18,457 nucleotides of DNA, taken from NCBI GenBank assembly GCA_964470055.1, contig CAYXZZ010000029.1:1-18457 (forward strand), written 5' to 3'. Shown here one piece after another: positions 15,213-18,457 of this stretch. Position 1 is the first letter of the stretch; each line of letters opens with the position of its first letter. The translations under genes were made by a program, and so were the position numbers. This DNA is from JAEDES01 sp964470055 (GTDB lineage Bacteria; Bacillota_I; Bacilli_A; RF39; UBA660). The notes under the pieces were generated by a model, which ran no database searches, was not told the DNA's origin, and saw only the letters and a list, made by a program, of their open reading frames with translations.

Positions 15213-15237
15213 AGAAAAAGACTAGTTTCCTAGCCTT
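15213..15237 (-). terminator. terminator of the CotD-like gene
   Basis: AAGGCTAG, a GAAA tetraloop and CTAGTCTT form an 8-bp stem with one G-U pair, followed by TTTC on the minus strand. It starts directly at the stop codon. The stretch 15071-15212 shows no further gene. Confidence 0.75.
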
Positions 15238-15405
15238 TATCTAAACTGACAACAAGAACCACATTGAACATTACTTACAGTATTTTCTTCACTACAAGTA
15301 TATACTGGTCTATAAGTATGTCTAAAAATATGATGGTTAATTACTCTAGTATGAATTGGACATGTATGTCCTTGCCCTTTTTTGATAGATTTTTTATTTC
15401 TTAAT
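15237..15405 (-). CDS. CotD-like Cys/His-rich protein, 3' part of a gene split by a recombinase element
   Basis: The segment encodes LRNKKSIKKGQGHTC, then PIHTRVINHHIFRHTYRPVY, and ends GSCCQFR. The spaced His pairs in HTRVINHHIFRH and the Cys-rich tail resemble the inner spore-coat protein CotD; the family call is tentative. The frame stays open to an ATG at 15458, but that ATG has no ribosome-binding site and lies inside the zinc-ribbon coding region of the next gene in another frame, so it is not a credible start. The missing front is found at 18085-18073: promoter, GGAG-type ribosome-binding site, and ATG AAA TTA AGA. Both parts share ATTAAGAA in the same frame; joined there they give a 57-residue protein. 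Confidence 0.65.
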
Positions 15406-16179
15406 GTATTTACATTTTGGATAACTTGAACATCCAATAAATTTTCCGTATTTACCATTTCGTTCTATTAATTTATTACCACATTTTGGACATATCATAT
15501 TTTTTTCTAATTCTCTAGAATTATTAATTTTAATACGAATATCTTCCGCATGTTTTTTTCTTAAAACTTTATCTTCAATATTATTAGATATAATAATATT
15601 TGATAATTCTTTTATATCATGATTAACAGGTAATTCTTTATATTTCAAAATTTCACTTTTTAAGTAATCAACTTGTGTAACTATACTACTACTTTTGACA
15701 TCAAGCTTTGCTTGATTAGAAAAACATATAATAGATACCAAATACTTATCATCCAACTTAAGTAAATCTGATAATGATTTTATATGTCCATAATTTTGAT
15801 GAATAGGATTTACAAAATAACTTTTATTTTTCCCTAAATATTGACACCATTTATTATCAAACTCTTTTCCTTTAATTAACCCATAATAGTTTTTCATTTC
15901 TATAACAAAAATACCAAATTCTGATAAAACTAAATGATCAATTTGATGAGTACCTTTTTCATCTTTTATCATAATATCATTGAAGACAATATATTTATCT
16001 TTAGGTAATTTATCAAGTTCTAACTTTACCCAAAATTCACCCATAAACCCTCTAAATTTTGGATAATATATTTTCAATAACACACATAATGTTATTAAAA
16101 TAATGGCTTGTAATAACAACTTTGGATTATTTGAATATATATTTATAATTCCTTCTATAAAACTTTTAATTATTCCCAT
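15394..16179 (-). CDS. NERD-domain nuclease-like membrane protein with zinc ribbon
   Basis: The 261 residues contain an N-terminal membrane helix (about 21-37), a NERD domain (about 47-165) and a C-terminal topoisomerase-type zinc ribbon. NERD is a PD-(D/E)xK-like nuclease fold: Asp81 in HQIDHLVLS and Glu94-x-Lys96 in FVIEMKNYYG are the likely active site, with FVNPIHQNYGH after it. The zinc ribbon has Cys230, Cys233, Cys250 and Cys256 (CPKCGNKL, then CSSYPKC). It is the last gene of the recombinase operon, 32 bp after it. Its last codons ATT AAG AAA TAA run across the left attachment repeat, so the stop codon is supplied by host DNA; in a circular form the end would instead read KNNNL and stop. 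The biological role is unknown. Confidence 0.88.
   Translation of the reverse strand: MGIIKSFIEGIINIYSNNPKLLLQAIILITLCVLLKIYYPKFRGFMGEFWVKLELDKLPKDKYIVFNDIMIKDEKGTHQIDHLVLSEFGIFVIEMKNYYGLIKGKEFDNKWCQYLGKNKSYFVNPIHQNYGHIKSLSDLLKLDDKYLVSIICFSNQAKLDVKSSSIVTQVDYLKSEILKYKELPVNHDIKELSNIIISNNIEDKVLRKKHAEDIRIKINNSRELEKNMICPKCGNKLIERNGKYGKFIGCSSYPKCKYIKK
15398..15405 (-). repeat. left attachment repeat of the recombinase element
   Basis: ATTAAGAA on the minus strand, identical to 18080-18073 and in the same orientation. It lies in the CotD-like frame as (A)TTA AGA A. Confidence 0.6.
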
Positions 16180-16211
16180 AAAACCACAACCACGATAATT
16201 ATATCATGATT

Positions 16212-17780
16212 CTAAAATAAATTATTAAAACTAACTATAATATTTATAGTTTTATCCTCAAATATTTCAATTTTATCAATTAAATTAATTATCATCTCCC
16301 TGCTTGGTTCTTTCATAGATAAAAATTTATCAATATATTCATTAATCATTTTATTTTTAGATTCTTCATTTATAGTGTCATTAATATCATTATTCAACTC
16401 ATTGTATCTTTTTTCTTTAATATTTAATTCATTTTCCAACTTGACTTTTACTCTTTCAAATTGTTCTTCAGTTATTTTTTGATTTAATTTATCAATATAA
16501 ATAATATCTAGATTATCATTTATTTGTTTAATCTCGTTAATTAGTGTTTTTAACTCTTTTTTATTATTTAACTTATTATCTTCGGTTAGATTATTTAATA
16601 CATTATTTTTAACTTTATCTTTATTAATATAACTTAAACACATATTTGTTAATGAATTGATTATTACTTTCTCTAATTCATCATAATTATTAGAATGAGT
16701 TGTACAAAGTCTTTGTTTCATATAAGTTCGATAATAATTACAAATAGTATAACATCTATTATCTTTTTTTCTTCTTGATTGTATTGATATCCTATGACCA
16801 CAATCACCACAATATAAAAGTCCATCTAATAAATAATTTTCTTTTTTTTCATTTCTTCCCACATTTTTAGGTATTCTTTTCTGTACTTCATAAAAAGTAT
16901 CTTTAGCAATAATAGGTTCATGAGTATTTTCTACAATTATATAATCTTTTGGGTTATTTCTAATAACTTTTTTAACTTTATAATTAACTTTACTTCTTCT
17001 ATTTTGTACCATATCACCTATATACATTTGATTAGTTAAAATATCTCTTATTGTTTTAGAATGCCACTCTCCATATTTTAAATTATAATTATTTTTCCAT
17101 TCAAAACTATAATATTGTGCTGGTGTTTTTACTCCTTCGCTAGTTAATTGTTTTGCTATTTTAAAAAATGATAATCCTTCTAAACACATATTAAATATTC
17201 TTTTTACAATTAGTGATTGTTCTTTATTTACTACTAAATGATTTTTATCATTCGGATCTTGATTATACCCAAATGGAGTTCTACCACCAACAAACTTACC
17301 TTCTTTTTGTTTTGCTCTTAAACTTGATTTAATTTTTTTAGAAATATCTTTAGCATACATATCATTCATAATTGCTTTAAATGGTGCGATATCATTATTA
17401 GAATTATCTAAAAATGTATCAATATTATCAGTTACTGCAATATATCTAACATTATGTTCTGGAAAATATTTTTCTATTAAATTACCAGTACCAATGTAAT
17501 CTCTTCCTAATCTTGACATATCTTTAGTAATAACCATATTAACTCTACCTAATTCAATATCATTTAACAACCTATTGAAATCTGGTCTATCAAAATTAGT
17601 TCCACTATATCCATCATCAATATAAATATCATAAACTCTTAAATTATTTTCTTTTACATATTGAAGTAATAAACTCTTTTGATTTGTAATACTTTCACTC
17701 TCATATACTTTATCATCATCTTCACGAGATAATCTTATATAAATACCAACATTATATATCTTATTTATACTCCCTAACAA
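16212..17780 (-). CDS. large serine recombinase (site-specific integrase/excisionase)
   Basis: The enzyme cuts and rejoins DNA at short attachment sites through a Ser-linked intermediate. The 522 residues have the resolvase domain at 10-155, with nucleophile Ser18 in IYIRLSRED, the YSGTNFDRPDF loop and the TKDMSRLGRDY arginine helix; a recombinase domain (about 165-300, GGRTPFGYNQD, then IVKRIFNMC); a zinc ribbon with CGDCGHRIS (Cys324, Cys327) and the later Cys347 and Cys359; and a long coiled coil (about 400-475) within the C-terminal region. All catalytic landmarks are intact. The start is TTG at 17780, 6 nt after AAGGAGG; it overlaps the upstream small gene by 7 nt. It resembles SpoIVCA/TndX-type recombinases. 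Confidence 0.93.
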   Translation of the reverse strand: MLGSINKIYNVGIYIRLSREDDDKVYESESITNQKSLLLQYVKENNLRVYDIYIDDGYSGTNFDRPDFNRLLNDIELGRVNMVITKDMSRLGRDYIGTGNLIEKYFPEHNVRYIAVTDNIDTFLDNSNNDIAPFKAIMNDMYAKDISKKIKSSLRAKQKEGKFVGGRTPFGYNQDPNDKNHLVVNKEQSLIVKRIFNMCLEGLSFFKIAKQLTSEGVKTPAQYYSFEWKNNYNLKYGEWHSKTIRDILTNQMYIGDMVQNRRSKVNYKVKKVIRNNPKDYIIVENTHEPIIAKDTFYEVQKRIPKNVGRNEKKENYLLDGLLYCGDCGHRISIQSRRKKDNRCYTICNYYRTYMKQRLCTTHSNNYDELEKVIINSLTNMCLSYINKDKVKNNVLNNLTEDNKLNNKKELKTLINEIKQINDNLDIIYIDKLNQKITEEQFERVKVKLENELNIKEKRYNELNNDINDTINEESKNKMINEYIDKFLSMKEPSREMIINLIDKIEIFEDKTINIIVSFNNLF

Positions 17781-17950
17781 TTCTTACCTCCTTCTAGAGA
17801 TAAATAAGTACATGATGATGTTACCTCTCTTTTATCATTTTTACAAATCATCTGAATAAATTTTTTCAATTCTTTATTTAAAACTTTTATTAAGACATCA
17901 TTTATATCTTTTTCTTTATTAAAAATAAAATTTATTTTGTACTTATCCAT
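17774..17950 (-). CDS. 58-residue protein upstream of the recombinase
   Basis: The sequence runs MDKYKINFIFNKEKDINDVL to SLEGGKNC, with a helical, Lys-rich middle (KVLNKELKKFIQMICKND). No family is recognised and no helix-turn-helix is obvious. The ATG at 17950 lies 7 nt after GAGGTG; the GTG at 17965 is part of the ribosome-binding site. It overlaps the recombinase start by 7 nt, and the recombinase's own ribosome-binding site lies inside it, so translation is coupled. Small genes next to large serine recombinases are often recombination directionality factors, which is a possible but unproven role. Confidence 0.65.
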   Translation of the reverse strand: MDKYKINFIFNKEKDINDVLIKVLNKELKKFIQMICKNDKREVTSSCTYLSLEGGKNC

Positions 17951-17982
17951 AATTAAGCACCTCACTTAAATTTATGGATAAA

Positions 17983-18012
17983 CTATTAATTTTAGTAATA
18001 CTAAAGTGTAAA
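17983..18012 (-). promoter_or_regulatory. possible internal promoter of the recombinase operon
   Basis: On the minus strand TTTACA (18012-18007) is 17 bp from TTAATA (17989-17984), or 18 bp from TAATAG. The palindrome at 17991-18005 fills the spacer, so a protein bound there would block it. Confidence 0.4.
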
Positions 18013-18045
18013 TATCACATTACACATTAATTTAGTATTACTTAT
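17991..18045. repeat. paired palindromes/large inverted repeat upstream of the recombinase operon
   Basis: TTTAGTAATACTAAA (17991-18005) is a perfect 15-bp palindrome around its centre base; TTTAGTATTACTTAT (18031-18045) is a second, slightly imperfect copy. Centres are 40 bp apart, near four helical turns. Together they also give 12-bp inverted arms (17994-18005 and 18031-18042), and GTGTAA/TTACAC (18006-18011, 18020-18025) adds an inner 6-bp stem. As DNA it looks like a two-site operator; as RNA it would fold into a long hairpin. No T run follows, so it is not a simple terminator. Confidence 0.65.
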
Positions 18046-18051
18046 AGGCAT
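18001..18051 (-). CDS. possible 16-residue leader ORF
   Basis: MPISNTKLMCNVIFTL is preceded by GAGGTGA directly at the ATG and spans the inverted repeat. It starts inside the truncated front of the CotD-like gene. The spacing to the ribosome-binding site is very short, and it may be chance. Confidence 0.15.
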   Translation of the reverse strand: MPISNTKLMCNVIFTL

Positions 18052-18085
18052 TCACCTCTTTATAAATTATTATTCTTAATTTCAT
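18038..18085 (-). pseudogene. 5' fragment of the interrupted CotD-like gene
   Basis: A strong AAGGAGATGG lies 5-6 nt before this ATG, which starts MKLR and then enters element sequence (IIIYKEVNAYK) and stops after 15 codons. Only 18085-18073 belongs to the host gene; the TTA AGA A stretch equals the front of the 3' part at 15405-15398 in the same frame. By itself the fragment would make a 15-residue peptide of no evident use. Confidence 0.6.
18073..18080 (-). repeat. right attachment repeat of the recombinase element
   Basis: ATTAAGAA on the minus strand, identical to 15405-15398. The flanks then diverge (ATAATAAT against ATAAAAAA). Confidence 0.6.
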
Positions 18086-18108
18086 AAACACCATCTCCTT
18101 TCAAGACG

Positions 18109-18137
18109 ATGCTAGCTTATTAATTATTTGTTGTCAA
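18109..18137 (-). promoter_or_regulatory. promoter of the interrupted CotD-like gene
   Basis: A perfect TTGACA (18137-18132) and TAGCAT (18114-18109) are 17 bp apart on the minus strand, which fits sigma-A. The -10 is weak, and a poor sigma-K-like CAT at the same place cannot be excluded. Transcription would enter the element and reach the recombinase. Confidence 0.5.
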
Positions 18138-18270
18138 ATCATATTTTAATAGTATATTTATTTAATCATCTAAATATCTTTAATTTTTACTAATTCTACA
18201 AAAGCAGGATAAGATGTTTGCACAACAGCATCGATTATTCCCTTATTTTATAAGATATTTAAGCATATAA
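18138..18270. other. intergenic stretch without a recognisable gene
   Basis: A 24-codon open stretch on the minus strand ending in SYPAFVELVKIKDI has no start codon with a ribosome-binding site and follows a stop. It could be a gene remnant or chance. Nothing else is visible. Confidence 0.3.
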
Positions 18271-18316
18271 AAAACATCCTGTATTTAATAAATCAATTAT
18301 TTTTATAGGATGTTTT
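18271..18316 (-). terminator. terminator of the partial gene at the right edge
   Basis: AAAACATCCT and AGGATGTTTT form a perfect 10-bp stem with a 26-nt loop; T runs follow on the minus strand (and, less directly, on the plus strand). Confidence 0.75.
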
Positions 18317-18322
18317 ATTTTT

Positions 18323-18457
18323 TTAATTATTTTCTTCTATTTCAAAGTCTAGTAATTCTTCACACATTTTTTCATATAAATCTTGTTCATGACCGATAGT
18401 ATCAATTAAAAACATTTTATCATTTTCATATTCTTTTAAACCTCTCATATAATAAGG
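18323..18457 (-). CDS. 3' end of an unrecognised gene (partial)
   Basis: The last 44 codons are visible; the start lies beyond the right edge. The readable end contains MRGLKEYENDKMFLIDTIG and closes ELLDFEIEENN, acidic and helical. It is followed by a strong terminator, which supports a real gene. No family can be named from this part. Confidence 0.55.
   Translation of the reverse strand, partial: PYYMRGLKEYENDKMFLIDTIGHEQDLYEKMCEELLDFEIEENN

Larger units (their letters stand above)
15398..18080 (-). mobile_element. compact serine-recombinase element interrupting a CotD-like gene
   Basis: The unit is about 2,675 bp between identical 8-bp repeats. It carries a control region with paired palindromes, a 58-residue gene, a large serine recombinase and a NERD/zinc-ribbon gene, all on the minus strand like the gene it interrupts. 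Removing the unit at the repeat joins codons 1-4 of the CotD-like gene to the rest without a frameshift or stop. Elements of this plan that sit in sporulation genes and are excised in the mother cell are known (skin in sigK with SpoIVCA). That this one is excised in a regulated way is inference; a plain insertion is the alternative. Confidence 0.65.

Noticed and set aside
15406..15458. ATG at 15458 as the start of the CotD-like protein (73 residues)
   Set aside because: No ribosome-binding site, and the extra N-terminus is only another frame of the NERD zinc-ribbon coding sequence. The front at 18085 has promoter and ribosome-binding site and joins in frame.
17991..18045. The paired palindromes as a complete attP attachment site
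   Set aside because: In an integrated element only half-sites should remain at each end, and these palindromes lie wholly inside the element, away from the 8-bp repeat. They fit an operator better.
18187..18270. Open stretch ending SYPAFVELVKIKDI as a gene
   Set aside because: No start codon with ribosome-binding site, follows an in-frame stop, and only 24 codons long.
1..18457. CRISPR arrays, tRNA or rRNA genes
   Set aside because: No regularly spaced repeats, and no cloverleaf with a T-arm GGTTCGAATC-like motif, were seen on reading both strands.

Overview
The window is a piece of a very AT-rich, low-GC Gram-positive (Bacillota) chromosome. The evidence is the SufCDSUB-type iron-sulfur operon, a PrsA-type foldase lipoprotein, RecX, a small RpoZ, strong AGGAGG/GGTGAT ribosome-binding sites and sigma-A-like promoters. 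TGA is used as a stop (end of the gene at 10470), so the code is standard. Tiny one-helix proteins of YjcZ type and a CotD-like Cys/His-rich protein hint at a spore-forming lineage, but that is inference.

Layout. Positions 1-5500 lie on the minus strand: a single-strand-binding protein gene that seems to start with ATA, and a suf operon read right to left as sufC, a half-size sufD, sufS, sufU, an unrecognised 169-residue gene and sufB, ended by a hairpin terminator. Positions 5600-9330 hold a large acidic coiled-coil protein of unknown role (minus), a membrane-anchored unknown plus a HIT hydrolase (plus), a small CmpB-like membrane protein (minus) and two tiny membrane peptides (minus). Positions 9420-13000 hold prsA (plus), then, on the minus strand, a GT-C-like membrane protein, recX and rpoZ.

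Positions 13000-14540 hold an ASCH-domain gene. Its 5' leader is occupied by a group II intron whose reverse-transcriptase core has been deleted in frame. Positions 14576-15070 encode a small exported protein with a Cna-B/prealbumin-like fold.

The most interesting region is 15237-18137. A compact element of about 2.68 kb is flanked by the 8-bp direct repeat ATTAAGAA (minus-strand reading). It carries a large serine recombinase, a NERD-nuclease/zinc-ribbon protein and a 58-residue protein, plus a pair of 15-bp palindromes. It interrupts a CotD-like gene: promoter, ribosome-binding site, ATG and codons 2-4 lie at the right end, the rest of the gene at the left end. Joining the two sides at the repeat gives an uninterrupted 57-codon reading frame with a good ribosome-binding site. 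This is the architecture of developmentally excised intervening elements such as the skin element in sigK, here in a very small form. The recombinase is read in the same direction as the interrupted gene, so the host gene's own promoter could read into it. The window ends in the 3' part of an unrecognised minus-strand gene.
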